64,000 nt of DNA from Zantedeschia hybrid cultivar (GCA_030544215.1 JARZZO010000003.1:37142379-37206378), one strand, 5' to 3'. Numbered from the stretch's first letter, positions 30,625 to 43,185 are shown. A program made the numbers and translations. Notes: generated from the sequence alone by a model not told the origin.

Positions 30625-33511
30625 CTATAGCCAATCACCCATGTGTCTAAGTCCCATAGACTTAACGTGACGTTCTAAATTGTTTTGAGACAATGGCTTA
30701 GTCAAGGGATCTGCTACATTATCTTCAGATGAGACTTTCTCAACTATTATATCTCCTCGGACGATTATCTCACGAATCAGATGAAATCGTCTCAGAATGT
30801 GCTTTGACTTCTGATGTGATCTGGCCTCCTTCGCTTGAGCTATTGCCCCATTGTTGTCACACAATAATGGAACAAAATCTGAAATGCTTGGAACGACTCC
30901 AAGCGTCGAGATGAATTTCTTCATCCAAACCGCCTCCTTGGCCGCTTCAGCTGCAGCAATGTATTCTGCTTCGGTCGTCGAATCTGTAGTTGTTTCCTGT
31001 TTGGAACTCTTCCAACTTACTGCACCTCCATTTAACATGAACACAAATCCAGACATGGATTTGCTGTCATCCATATCCGACTGGAAACTCGAGCCAGTAA
31101 ATCCTCGATGTTCCAAGTCGTTTCCTCTATAAACAAGAAATAGATCCTTAGTCCTTCTCAAGTATCTAAGGATACATTTCACCGCCTTCCAGTGTTCCTC
31201 ATCTGGATCAGCCTGATATCTACTAGTGACACTTAGTGGGTGTGCCACATCAAGCCTAGTATATAGCATTGCATACATGATAGATCCTATTGCCGAGGCA
31301 TAAGGAACTCTATCCATGTATGCTCTCTCTTCAGGTGTCTTGGGAGACATTTCTTTAGAGAGATAAATTCCATGCCTCATAGGAACGAGGCCTCTCTTGG
31401 AATTTTCCATGCCAAACCTTTTGACTATGGTATCTATGTACATAGATTGGGACAAGCCAAGCATCCTTTTGGACCTATCTCTATAGATCCTTATTCCCAG
31501 AATATAGGATGCTTCTCCTAAATCTTTCATGGAGAAGTTTTTGGATAACCAAGCCTTTACCGATGATAACATTCATACATCATTCCCAATGAGTAGAATG
31601 TCATCAACGTAAAGTACCAGAAAGGTAACTGCGCTCCCACTAAACTTTTTGTACACACAAGGTTCATCTTCATTCTTAATGAAGTCATAAGATTTGATTG
31701 CTTCATCAAATCCTAAGTTCCAAGTTCGGGATGCTTGCTTTCATCCATAGATGGATCTTTGCAGCTTGCATACCTTGCTTGAATGCTCTTTGGAAGTGAA
31801 TCCTTCATGTTGTATCATATACACCTCTTTTTGAAGGTTCCCGTTAAGGAATGTTGTTTTCACATCCATTTGCCATATTTCATAATTATAGAATGCAGCG
31901 ATTGCAAGAAGTATTCTGATTGACTTAATCATGGCAACTGGAGAAAAGGTTTCGTCATAGTCAACACCTTGCCTTTGACGATATCCTTTTGCTACAAGCC
32001 TTGCCTTGTATGTGTCAATTTGTCCATCTGCCCCGATCTTTCTTTTAAAGATCCATTTACTGCCAATAGGTACTATACTTTCTGGCAGATCAACCAAGTT
32101 CCAAACTTGGTTGACATACATGGACTGAATTTCAGAATTCATTGCCTCTTGCCATTTTTCTGATTCTTGACTATTTATGGCTTCTTGGTAGGTTTGAGGA
32201 TCATCATCCTCATTTAAATGCACTTTTGGTTTGCCTTCATCGATATGTCCAACATATCTTTCAGGCTGCTTAGGCACTCTACCTGATCTGCGAACCTTTT
32301 GTGTATCATCTTGAACAAGTTCTTGAGTCAATGGTTCAGTAGATGAACTAGTGTTGATTTGTGAGTCTAGAATTTCTTCCAGTTCTATCTTGCTCCCACT
32401 GTCTTCTTTTGAAAGATATTCTTTCTCTAAGAAGACAGCTCTTTTTGCCACAAACACCCTTTGATCGCTGGGCTGATAACACCCTTTGATCGCTGGGCTG
32501 ATAGAAGTAATATCCAAAAGTCTCTTTTGGATATCCCACAAATCTACATTTCTCTGTCCTGGAATCCAGTTTGTCTGGATCATGTCTTTTGATCTGTGCA
32601 GGGCAACCCCAGACTCTAACATGCTTAAAGTCTAGTTTCTTTCCTTTCCATATCTCATATGGAGTGGATGGTACTGACTTACTGGGAACTTTGTTCAACA
32701 AATATGCAGCAGTCAACAGTGCATATCCCCATAAAGAGATTGGAAGTTTGGCATAACTCATCATGGATCGTACCATATCTAATAGAGTACGATTTCTCCT
32801 TTCCGATACACCATTTAACTGAGGTGTATAGGGAGGAGTCCACTCAGACAAAATACCATTATCCTTAAGATATTCTGTGAATTCTGTACTTAAGTATTCA
32901 CCCCCTTGATCTGATCGAAGAGTTTTAATACTCTTTCCAGTCTGGTTCTCAACTTCGTTTTTAAACTCTTTAAATTTCTCAAAGACTTCTGACTTATATT
33001 TCATTAAATATATGTAGCCATATCTTGAGAAATCATCTGTAAATGAAACGAAGTATGAGTAACCACCCATAGCATGAGTGGACATTGGACCACATACATC
33101 ACTATGTATTAGTTCCAATAAGTCCTTAGCTCTGTCTCCATGTCCTGAGAATGGAGCTTTGGTCATCTTTCCCATGAGACAAGCTTCACAGGTTGCAAAT
33201 GATTCATAATCAAATGGATCAAGATATCCATTCTTTTGCAACCTTATGATCCTGTTCTCATTTATATGACCTAGTCTACAATGCCATAGGTACGATTTAT
33301 TCACATCCTTATCTAAGCGTTCAAGAGAATTATTTACCAGACAAACATCATATGAAATATCAAGTAAATATAATCCATTCAATAAATATCCGGAAGCAAA
33401 CAATTTGTCTCCTTGATAAATTGAACAACCTTTATTCTCTAGCTTCATAGAATATCCTTGTCTATCTAAACATGAAATAGATATGATATTCCTAATAATG
33501 GTTGGAACATA
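30625..33511 (-). pseudogene. copia element O: integrase, RT, RNase H (broken pol)
   Basis: This is the polyprotein of a Tork/Angela-type copia element, read right to left. Integrase comes first: the zinc-binding pattern LWHCRLGH with CEACLMGK, then a catalytic core with LIHSDVCGP, LRSDQGGEY and NGVSERRNR providing the D, D and E. RT follows with WIFKRKIGADG, ARLVAKGY, WQMDVKTTFLNG and YVDDILLIGND. RNase H ends the protein with TTEAEYIAAAEAAKEAVWMK and LLCDNNGAIAQAK. The frame is open from about 33511 (YVPTIIRN) but has no start codon. Three breaks are seen: a 25-bp tandem duplication at about 32453-32502, which shifts the frame; a TGA at about 31738-31740 in the YG-KQA motif; and a TGA at about 31573-31575 after GNDV. 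Gag and protease are absent. Confidence 0.92.
32453..32502. repeat. 25-bp tandem duplication in integrase region
   Basis: ACACCCTTTGATCGCTGGGC, continuing TGATA, occurs twice in a row. Because 25 is not a multiple of three, it shifts the frame of the polyprotein. Neither side shows similar repeats. Confidence 0.9.
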
Positions 33512-33972
33512 TTAGTTGCCCCCGGCGCCGGCGACGTGCCCGGCGCCGACGACCGGCGATGGGGAGCAAACCTAGCCCCAAAAACCCAAAAATCTGATTT
33601 TTTCAGGTTTCAAAAACCCGAGTTTGGGCTCGATTTTTAGCACCGCCAAGGGCACTCCGGCCCCGATCTTCATGCCCAATCAGTTGAGGTGACTATCACC
33701 ATGAGAACTGGACATCCGGGTCACCATCCCAACACTTGGGAATCGCGTACGAAGCCGCTAAAGTACCCCGTTCGTCGTCCCACGAAGAACTCCGAAAAAC
33801 CCAAATAAAATCCGAAAAATTACAGAAAAATAATCAAATTGATTATGATCATCATATGAACACTATTTTGTCAATTTTAATCGGATTAGACACAAGAACA
33901 CGTACAATACGGGTTCTTCACGCATAACGAGAAAACACGCAAAACGGTGCCGTTTTACAACCGAACCAACGA
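33512..33972 (-). mobile_element. copia element O: leader, shortened
   Basis: About 460 bp of leader between PBS and the deletion junction, with a GC-rich piece at its left edge (CCGGCGCCGGCGACGTGCCC near 33522-33541). The AT-rich and stem-loop parts seen in A, B and E are missing. No gene is supported in it. Confidence 0.75.
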
Positions 33973-33990
33973 ACCAGGCTCTGATACCAC
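33973..33990 (-). promoter_or_regulatory. Primer binding site of copia element O
   Basis: GTGGTATCAGAGCCTGGT on the minus strand, directly against the LTR end at 33991; initiator-Met tRNA type. Confidence 0.92.
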
Positions 33991-35577
33991 TGTAAGGAAT
34001 CGCCATGAACGCAGCGGAAATAAAAATGATTCCATTGTATCGGTTGCTGGGGTCGTAAAACGGACATGAAAATCTAAGCGGGAAGAACAGTTCTTCACCT
34101 TTGCGGGGTTTTCGAATCTCCCGTGGATGATGCCGACTCGATAATCGCGCACGCGCACGATCTCTAGAGGTATCCACACGAGTTCCTGCAGCAGACGCGA
34201 TTTCCTCCTCGACTTGAGTGCTCCGACCATATCTCAAATCCACCATGCGCGGAGAGAGACAGATCCACTCCAAGAGAGAGAGAAGGAGATAGAGAGAGGA
34301 GAGAGAGAATCTGGGGAGTAAAATTCATCCAACTAACTTTTTACCTCTCTCCCTTGGCCCTCCTTATATAGAAATAAGGATAAGCACAAGAGTTAATCCT
34401 CATGATTATCCAAGAGTTTGGCCTTGGATAATTCTCCATTAAATCTTCATGTTTATCCTGCAGCTTTTCACAAAAACCCAGATAAGCATGAAATTTAACA
34501 TCTCTCACCGTCTGACGAGAACTCTTATGTGTGTGACCCTCTAGGCCCATATATCAGTCTGGTTGCAGGCCCATTAAACTTAGAACTGTTTCTTGAGTTT
34601 AATATTTATTAATTAACATTTAAACATCATATGTTAAATGATTAATTTAATAAACAAGTAAATTATCATCCGATGATTAATTCACTTGGCCTTCTGATCA
34701 TGAACAGCACCAAACAGTACCTCATGATCCCAGAAGATATAAGGGATATTGTTCCCTTCAATTGAACCTTTCCGTCTGCCGATACCGCACAGATATAATC
34801 CTTCACTCATGCAATGTCCCGATAACGCGAGGGTGTGGTTTTATAGTCAAACCCTCTATCGCATTATCCAGATGGATTCCAGTACACAATTAATATCTAG
34901 AAAGACAACTCTTTCATTTGACCCTGGCCAGGGATTTCTGTGTACACATCCATGGGACATTCTCTCTCCAGTCTTATACCAAGAGTGAGTGATCCCTTGT
35001 TGTTCACTCAATTACCTTCGCAAGCTTTTCACTGTATCTGAAAGACCGATTATGGTGGACTTAATGGTTAAAGTCCACGAGTCAGAGAATCAAGATACAA
35101 TGGTCCACAAACAAGGTATCATTGGTGACTCAGGTCAAAGGACCAACTGTGCTACTGCAACGATTGAATTCCCTGGTTGACTAATAGGTATAATTACCAT
35201 CCAGGAATTCTTATTTGGGTCTGTTCAGTGAACTCATTCTCTAATGAGCACCCACTTGTTTGTCTTAGTGTCACCATACGAGTGAATGTGTGATCATTCA
35301 CCCTCATCACATGAGCAGACATAACTTGTGTCGATCTTATCGGATATTTAACGTCCATCTCAAATATCCTATGATCGAGAACTGTTTAAGACAATTGACT
35401 GAGGATATTGATCTCACTATCATGTTCTCATCATGATTCAATATCCCATACATTTGTCTATGGACCTTCATTACGATAGTCGTTTGCGAGAACTATTAAA
35501 TGAAGAAATAATTGCCTTTATTAATAATCTGAACTAGAATGTACAATGATTGGCTTTGAGGCCACCCAATTCTAACA
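33991..35577 (-). repeat. 5' LTR of copia element O
   Basis: 1587 bp, near-identical to 29025-30610. A TATA-like CTATATAAGG (minus strand) lies at 34362-34371, in the same place relative to the LTR end as in the other copy. Confidence 0.93.
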
Positions 35578-35582
35578 GTGCG

Positions 35583-36800
35583 ATCTGATCACATAAAAGT
35601 CTTCGTCCTCGAAGTACGTTTTCAAACATGCATTTAACCAAACTATCTAACAATGTAAACAAATGTTGATTGCATGAATTAATGGGGTTCTATCTTAAAT
35701 CGCGTCGCCCATGGTCAACGTCATTCAAAACCCCTAAACTGGTTCACACGGAAATTGGCCTTAGGAGATGGGCTTAAATAGCGTCGCCCATGGTTCACAC
35801 CATTCAAATGGCGTCACCTAGTCACGACGTCATTTACCACCCGTAAACTAAATTGTCCTCTGGCATCTGGGCCTAAATCATGTCTCCCATGGCCGACATC
35901 ATTTACAAATGGCATTGCCCTCGCCGGATGCCATTTAGCGCCCGAAGTAGGATTTTCCTGCGGCCTCCCCTGATCCATTAAATGAGATTTCCTCCTCCCT
36001 AAACCACCCCAAAACACCTAAAAATAGATAAGGACGTGGAAAATCCAAATATCCATTTTAAAACCCACCATTTCCCATTTTATAAAACGAGTATTTTCAC
36101 CCAAAAAAAACCCCTAAACATGCTCAAAAGTAGGGAAAACATGGTTTAAAGCAAAACACTGCGAGGATCATCACCCTACCAGTTACTTGAACTCCTCCTT
36201 ACTCCTAGCCACCAAACCGCCACGCCACGAGCCGCCGTCGGTACAGCCATAGACGCCATTACTCCATCGAGACGTCGGCCGCTGTCTGGAGAGAAATGCG
36301 CCGCAGAGGAGATGGTGGTGGTAGTGGTAAGGGGTAGGAGGTTGATGGAGTAGAGGAAGAGGAGGAATGAGGAGAGGAAGAGAAGGAGAAGGAGAAGGGG
36401 GCGTCGGAGTTTCGAAGAGAGGGAGGAGAGAGAGAGAGATGGAGAGAATAAGAGAAAGGAGGGAAGGCTCAGGCGTTCAAACCGGACAAACCTAAATCGC
36501 ATTGTTCTAAGAAGATGTCATTCAGGCGCTAGGATGCGAGTCGTACTCTAGAAGATGTCTGAATAGCGTCGTCCATGCAAGACGCCATTCAGACGACACG
36601 ATCGGGGCAGTACACACGTGCCCCCACACCCGCCCATGCGGCACCCCTGCAAAGCTCCGAAATCGTGTCCCCCTAAGCCGAGGCCGTTCAAAATCGCGCC
36701 ATTCAAAAAGGGCCCATGCCCTAGCCCTACAAGGGCCCAAACCAAAGGGTCCGACACCGAAACTGACCTGATAACTGGATCCAAAACCTCAGTCCTTACA
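35583..36800 (-). repeat. Tekay-type solo LTR N, second part
   Basis: N continues after the insertion of O. It ends CTGATAACTGGATCCAAAACCTCAGTCCTTACA and is followed by target duplication CTCTC (36801-36805). Total LTR length without the insertion is about 2.12 kb. It contains several palindromic units with GCGTCGCCCATGG/GACGCCATT arms (35691-35940 and about 36555-36600) and a CT/GA-rich block (36300-36450). No internal Tekay sequence adjoins, so it is a solo LTR. Confidence 0.85.
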
Positions 36801-36805
36801 CTCTC

Positions 36806-38004
36806 TCTCTAGTTAGTTGTTTTGGCCCTCTCTCCCTCCTTCCCCTTCTCCTAGATCATATTACACCCCTCCATTTCTTCCTTCCCAAACATGGTGCTCT
36901 CCATCTCTGTCACTTTTTCTCTTGCTAACAAACCACCCCCATCTCGTTCTTTCCTTATTTCCTAGCAGACCATGCTCATCTCTTCTACCTTTCTAAACCT
37001 GATCCTAAAATCAATATCCTTTGTTTAGATCTCAAAATCCACTTATGTTGCGAGATTTTCTTCAAAGGTAGTTTCTTCGTCATGTACAAATCAGATCGGC
37101 GAGTTTCTCTGGTAGAATCTTCTTCAACAGATTCAAGAGCGGTTTGAGGCAACCTCTCCATCACAACAGCAGTGGCGTCCTCGTCTTCCATGCTTGGTTC
37201 AGAATTCTGAACCGTTTCTAACAGGGTTGAAGGGTCTCTTTAGCTTCCAACGGTTACGAAACGTCTTTTGATCCTCTGGTGTTACAACTGGTGTCTCTTC
37301 GGCTTCTGAGAGTTACAAAACTCTTCAGTTTCAAGAATTTTAGTGCGAGTATCTTCAACTCCCCTCCCCAAATTCTGCCTTATGATTCCCCTACCCGAGT
37401 CTGCCCCCCCTGCATGAGGCATTTGGCGTTGGCTGTAATAATTTTTTCAGGGAATCTTCACTGATGCTGCGCATACAACGATATGCATATTTACACGCAA
37501 CCACGTCTCCGACTGGGTCTAGTTTTCACAAACCAGTAGGCAAGTAACTTCCCTTCCTCTATGTTACTTGTTTGCCTAGTATTCACTTTCATTGTTGTGC
37601 GCCGTAAGAGAAGAACACCAAATCCACCAAATTCATGTGTATCGCTATTCGTAGAGAGAGTATTTGTGAAAACCTATGCTCCAAGAGCGTCAAATCTGAT
37701 CCCATAATTGTGGTTATACCTAAATCTAAAGGTGGAGACACAACTTCTCCTAGCCCATTTATCTTTAAGTCCTCTAAACTCCAGGCGTTCTTAACTGCCT
37801 GATCTTCATGAATTCACCATTTGAACTAAATGGAGTCACCGAGTGATCGGGTTAATAGCCACCGAGTGAGCTGGTTAATCGCATAGAGGGCCGAGTTGTT
37901 GATTGATCATGCTTGTGCTAGTTGGGCACAAGCCCTGTCCCACATCATCGTTGGGCACAAGCCCTGTCCTACGTCATCTAGAGTATTCTCAAAGTATATG
38001 ACAA
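36806..38004. other. Unclassified block M, second part
   Basis: Sequence continuing M after the solo LTR: pyrimidine-rich to about 36990, then mixed composition. It has no frame resembling a known protein on either strand. It includes a 29-bp direct duplication (37921-37978). I cannot tell whether it is the interior or LTR of a poorly known element, or host intergenic or genic sequence with introns. It ends against the Tekay gag fragment of P near 38005. Confidence 0.4.
37921..37978. repeat. 29-bp tandem duplication
   Basis: GTTGGGCACAAGCCCTGTCC plus nine bases occurs at 37921-37949 and again at 37950-37978, with two differences. Confidence 0.9.
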
Positions 38005-38389
38005 ACCCTATCTGCATACGACAAGCTCTTCAAAGTAGTCCACCAGTCATAGGCATCATCCTTCAACATGAAGGTAGCCAACAGAGTCCTCTCAACTGCC
38101 GCACAGTCCATGGTATCGAATGTCTTCTCTAACTCCTTCAGCCAATGAACGGCCTCATTAGGATTGGGACGGCCGGTAAAATGAGGCGGCTTCAGCTTCA
38201 GGAATCTCTTCAGAGCAGCTGAAGCCCTCCCCAAGCACTAGAACTCTCACTAGGGTCTCAAGTTTGATATCTAGTCATCGTATCCATCATGGACTCCATA
38301 AAACGCTCCATATTCCGCTTACTGGCCTCAGACCCGCTAGGAACATCTCCCTACTCCCTAATAACTAGCACTTTCTTCCTAGGAGCCAT
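38005..38389 (-). pseudogene. Tekay element P: gag N-terminus (broken)
   Basis: The first ~128 codons of chromovirus Gag on the minus strand, from ATG at 38389-38387. The start MAPRKKVLVIRE matches MAPRRRMLVIRE of element R, and the later block FLKLKPPHFTGRPNPNEAVHWLKELEKTFDTMD-type sequence matches R closely (only short parts quoted here). In-frame stops are present early: GAG-TAG-GGA where R has GAG-CAG-GGA, and TGA where R has CGA, both C-to-T changes. Similarity ends after SLSYADR near 38010, where block M begins, so the remainder of gag and pol is missing on this side. Confidence 0.85.
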
Positions 38390-38546
38390 CTAATCGCCTA
38401 CAGTCACAAGAATCGAAAATTTCTAATTAGAACCCAAAACCTACACTACCGCCATGCCTCTATGGGATAATGTATTTATTTGTTGAAATTATAGTATTTA
38501 ACCTAGTTATTCATCTATTTGTTAGACCGAATGCTCGAATATCAAC
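38390..38546 (-). mobile_element. Tekay element P: leader and primer binding site
   Basis: The short leader of the minus-strand element; the corresponding leader in R is also about 157 bp. The PBS on the minus strand reads GTTGATATTCGAGCATTC at 38529-38546, one or two bases from TTGATATCAGAGCATACGG of R. Confidence 0.75.
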
Positions 38547-40668
38547 TGTAACGACCCGCCATCCTATAATCAGGAATCCAATTACTAAATGGGTACCGAA
38601 TCATTAAAATTTGGAGCTAAACCAGGATCTCGATAACTCTAAGAAATAAATAATAAACTAAGCTAAACATTCCACATCACAATGAATTGTAAAGGAAATG
38701 CAGGAATTAAAAATTATTATAATTCGACTTGACTCAAAAAATAATTACATACTCCAACTGAAAAAAAAAATTATGCGTACATGCCTGAAAAGAAAATAAC
38801 AACTATATCGAGGCATACTCCGGAACAGTGGTTGTTGACGCGCAAACCGAGACGAAACCCTCCATGCCACGCCTGCTTGGAACCCTTACCTGAAAACCGT
38901 AAGGGTGAGTCTTATCGAAATGGAGTCAGTTGGGATCTTCCGATCCCCACCACCCACTAACGCACCTATCAGTGCAACAACACAAATATAGGTAATTAAA
39001 TAAGTAAACCAGTATGCACAACTCCCAAAGATTCTCAAATTCTGATATGAAACATATGCATTCGAAGATGCAACATGCATAACTCTAATGCCACTCGACT
39101 CAACACCAAAGTCCACAGTGAGCGTCTCGACTAAACACACAAATAACGTAGCTAAACGTAGAAAACAACAACCCGCTAGGATGGAACAACAACCCCTCGG
39201 ATAACGTGTTGGCTACTCCGGCCTATCTAGCTCTAGGTTGTTTTGTCTCCTCCCATCCACGAGTGACACTCCGAATGTACCACTCCCACACCGGTACTAG
39301 CTATACCCCGGGATACACCAGGTTACCCTCTCTCTAGGCGTCATCCCACCACTCCCACACCGGCGTTGTGTCACTCCCGCACCGACACAGGATGCCTAAG
39401 TACTAACAACTATCACTCTAGGTCCATGATCGCATAAAACACAATACAGTGCGATCTGATTACATTGAAATCCCTGTCCCCAATGTATGATTCCAAGTAT
39501 GCATTTATCAAATTAACTAATAATGTACACAAATTTTATTTGCAGGGATTAATGTGGTACTGTCTTGAATCGCGTCACCCATGGCCGACATCATTCAAGA
39601 CCCAAAAATAGGTTCAGTTTTCGCAAAGCCACTAGGACCAGGGATACTGGCCTGAATGACGTCGCCCATGGCCGGCGCTATTCAGCTCTTTATCCCACGC
39701 TGGTCTCGAGAACTGGGAAATTGGGCCCTTGAATCACGTCACCTGATCTTGGCGCCATTCTAAATGGTGTCACCTGGTCTCAACGCCATTTAATGCCCGA
39801 AACTGTGTTCCACCGAGCCCAACCGAGGGTCCCTCTTCTCCCCCAAAACATTCCAAAAATGCAAAAGAGATAAGGGGAGAAGTTTACTAACTGATGATCA
39901 CCCAAAATCCCATTTCAAAAAAATATTCATTTTCATCAAAATCCCCTTAAAACATGCTTTTCTACCTAAAACCTCTACGTACAACGCATGCTTCAAAGCG
40001 GAAAAAAATTGCTTTTAAACGAAACATGACGAGAATCGTCACCCTACCGGTTACTTGAACTCCTCCTTACTCCTAGTCGCCGAACCGCCACACCACGAGC
40101 CGACGCTGGTACCACCGTAGATGCCATCACTCTACCGGGATGTCGGCCGCTGTCCGGAGAGAAATCTGCTATGGAGGAGATGGTGGTGGTAGTGATGAGG
40201 GGTAGGAGGTTGATGGAGTGAAAGAAGAGGAAAAATGAGGAGAGGAAAGGAAGTAGAAGGGGAAGGGGGCGTGGAGGGTTCAGAGAGAGGGAGGAGAGAG
40301 AGGGAATGAGAGAAAGGAGGGAAGGCTCGGGCGTCAAACCAAACAAGCCTAAATCGTTTCGTTCTAGGAAGACACCATTTAGACAACAGGATGCGGGTTG
40401 TACACTAGCAGATCTCTTAATGGCGTCTCTCATGGCCAATGCCATTCAGATGATCAAACTGGGGCCGTACACCCACGTCCCGATTCTCGCCTACGTGGCA
40501 CCCCCACATGGCTCCTAAATGGTGCCCTCCTAGGCCGACGCTAATCAAAATCGCGTCTCGCAAGCTAGATGAGATAAAGAGCCCATGTCCTAGGCCCACA
40601 AGGGCCCAACCCAAGGGTCCGACACCGAAACTGACTCGATAACCGGATCCGAAACCTCAATCCTTACA
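38547..40668 (-). repeat. Tekay element P: 5' LTR
   Basis: A complete 2122-bp LTR, plus strand TGTAACGACCCGCC...CAATCCTTACA. It carries the family's palindromic units (about 39560-39600, 39650-39690, 39725-39795 and 40418-40460) and a GA/CT-rich block (40180-40330). It lies inside the protease/RT border of Tekay fragment Q. Confidence 0.88.
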
Positions 40669-41684
40669 CAACCTCCCGCTGAGGAGGAAGGCCAGGCAGC
40701 TCCTTAGGAAACACATTAGGAAATCACAGACTACAGGCACCCCCAAAGGACTGGAAACACTATCATTACGAGCCACTACCATTGAAGCAAAGAAAGCCTC
40801 ACAGCCACCAACAAGAAACCTCTGAGCTTTAAAAGCAAAAATGAGAATACCACGAGAAGAGAACCTAATACCTTGGAAGTAGAAGGTCGGAATGCCCGGA
40901 ATAGAGAAGCGCACCCTCCTATTGTGACAATCCACCTTAATATAACAGGCCTCTAACCAATCCTTGCCCAAGATGACATCAAAGTCTTGAATGGTGAGCA
41001 CCACCGACTGGGTTAGTAGCTGATGACCATCAATGGCCAAAGGAACGTCACTCACACAATTATAAGTCAACAAGAAATCTCCAGAAGCAATCTCAACCAT
41101 CAACCAACCAAAAATCTCATCGACGGGTACAAAAAGAATATTCACGAACTAATCGGAAATAAAAGAATGCAAAGCACTTGCATCAATAAGCACATAGGTA
41201 GAGTTCATAAGGATAGAAAGTGTACCTTCCACCAAGTTAGACATATGAGCCTCCTTCCTGGTGATAGCGAGAACTCTCCCTTGGATCCTCTACTTCTTCT
41301 GATCTCCTGGCCCCTGCCCCAGACCATACCTCTATGGGCCACTCCTCACCAGATGGACCTATTGGCCACAAGTATAACACTTGCCAAGAATGTAGGACAC
41401 TAAGCCTCACTGTATGCACCGCCGCAATGACGACAAGTCATTGGACCCCTCTAGGCTATCTCCCGCTGCGCACTAGACATTGACTGACTCTACTCTGTCT
41501 GCCTGGGTCTGCTGTTGTCGCTGCTACCACTGCTACCTCGGAAGAACCTCCTAAATCTGGAGCCAAGCGAAGACAATCACGAACCGGACAAAGGAGCGGC
41601 TGTTGCAGTCTTCCCTTTGTCGTATGCCGGTCCCTGAGCTGCCAATCCTCACTCTCGAGCCATCTAGTCATGTTGCACCTCTAC
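40669..41684 (-). pseudogene. Tekay fragment Q: protease and gag C-terminal part (broken)
   Basis: A minus-strand remnant of another Tekay copy. From the protease side, VPVDEIFGWLMVEIASGDF, VVLTIQDFDVILGKDWLEA and VDCHNRRVRFSIPGIPTF correspond to the post-catalytic half of the aspartic protease and the linker to RT in element R. R has GMDWLEA where Q has GKDWLEA. Upstream (41145-41684) follow the DSGAS region, zinc knuckle and Ser-rich linker in several frames with multiple stops. The RT side is cut by the LTR of P at 40668, and the gag side meets copia LTR D at 41685. Confidence 0.8.
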
Positions 41685-43166
41685 TGTTAGTCTTAGGTGG
41701 CCTACAAGCTAATATGCCTATGTAAATCTCGTTCATTTATTAATAAAATTGCATTATTTCATTATGTGTAAATTCGTATCATTATCGTCTCATAATGAAG
41801 TCTATGAATATGTGTGATAGTGATCAAATTCTGATGAGATCATACTAATGAGATTGATCACTTAAACACACATATTCTTAATAGTTCCTAGTCGGAGGAT
41901 ATCCGAGAAGGACATTAGATATCCGGTTAGACTAATATAGATTACTCTTGCTCATATAATGAGGGTGAATGATCTCATAGTCACTTGTGTTGAGACACTA
42001 AGGCGAATCTGTACGTGCTCATTAGAGAATGAGTTCACTGAACTGATCTGATTGAATCGCTGGATGGTAAAATACCTCACTATCAACCAATTTGATTCTA
42101 TTATCGAAGTTGCGTGGATGGTCCTCGGACCTGAGACACCAAGGACACCTTGTTGGTGGACTTCTGTACTTTGACCTTGGTTTATGAATCATTCGCTCTC
42201 AATACTAAGAGAGAGAATGCTCTAGGAAGGATGCACGGAAGTCCCTGGCCAGGGCGGACGATAATATCGGGAAAGGAGTTTTCCGATATTCATCAGCGGC
42301 ATCCAATCCAAGTGAGTCGACCGGTTAGGGTTTGACAACTCGCCATACCCTGAGTTGACTCGAGGGCATTGTACGAATGAAGGATTATATCCATGCGGTA
42401 ACTGTCGGCGGAAAGGTTCCAAGAGTAGGTTACTTAACCCCAATACCTTCCGGGTTCACGCGGTGTTACTTGGCACCCAACGTGATCGGAGGCCCGGTCG
42501 AATTCGATGTGCGACATCAATTCGATTGATTAATTAATTAATAAAGGGTTATTAATTGATTAATAAAGCTAGTGAGGAGTCATTGGACTTATTAGGCCAT
42601 TAACCGGACTGGTTATTAAGCCTAGAGGGTCATACACAAATGATTCTCAAGGTGAAGGATAATAAGTGGGTTTTATGTTAAACCGGGAGTTTTTATGAAA
42701 AACCGTGCAGTAAATATAAAAGATAGTGAACGAGCTGAGCAGGCCAGGCTACTGATAACCCTAGCCACCCCTCCTCTCTACCTCTCTCTCTCTGGCGCCC
42801 CAGGCTGGCTCTGTTCTTCGGGTTTGCTCCGTCGCTTCTCCGACTCCCGTCCGACGGAAAATCGACCGCGCGTTGTGGCGGTCGTTGCGGTGAACGGCGA
42901 AGGGTTCGTGGGCTGCGACGAGCGAGGACGTGAGGATATCGACCGCGAGGAGGATCGTGTGGACTTCGCTAGAGGTCGGGCATCTGCGCGGCTGGCGGTG
43001 TCACTCCGACGGAACCGTTCGGACGTGGATTCAAATCCACGCGCGGTAATGTTCGATTACCATTCTTAATCATTTTTAGATTATTCGAAACAAGAATAGA
43101 TCGCAGATTTTATAATATTTTATTTTCCATTGCGTGTGCATTCTGGAGAAAACCGAGAACCCAACA
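41685..43166 (+). repeat. 5' LTR of copia element D
   Basis: 1482 bp, TGTTAGTCTTAGGTGGCC...GAACCCAACA, followed by the PBS. It is of the same subfamily as F, G and I. TATAAAAG is at 42715-42722. The left flank TCTAC (41680-41684) would be one target duplication copy; the other is not in view. Confidence 0.88.
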
Positions 43167-43185
43167 GTGGTATCAGAGCCAGGTT
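43167..43185 (+). promoter_or_regulatory. Primer binding site of copia element D
   Basis: GTGGTATCAGAGCCAGGTT directly after the LTR, the standard initiator-Met tRNA type site. Confidence 0.9.

Larger units (their letters stand above)
29025..35577 (-). mobile_element. copia element O, with both LTRs
   Basis: A 6553-bp minus-strand Tork/Angela-type copia element with two LTRs (1586 and 1587 bp), PBS, polypurine tract and perfect target duplication GTGCG (29020-29024 and 35578-35582) inside LTR N. The LTRs differ at only a small fraction of sites by eye, so it is the youngest copia copy here. The interior is only 3380 bp: gag and protease are missing, and the leader joins directly to sequence just upstream of integrase near 33511. 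Confidence 0.92.

Noticed and set aside
36176..36502. 108-codon Leu/Ser-rich minus-strand frame in solo LTR N that looks like a membrane segment
   Set aside because: It translates a GA/CT-rich microsatellite-like block also found in LTR P (40044-40445); hydrophobicity comes from CTC/TCC codons.
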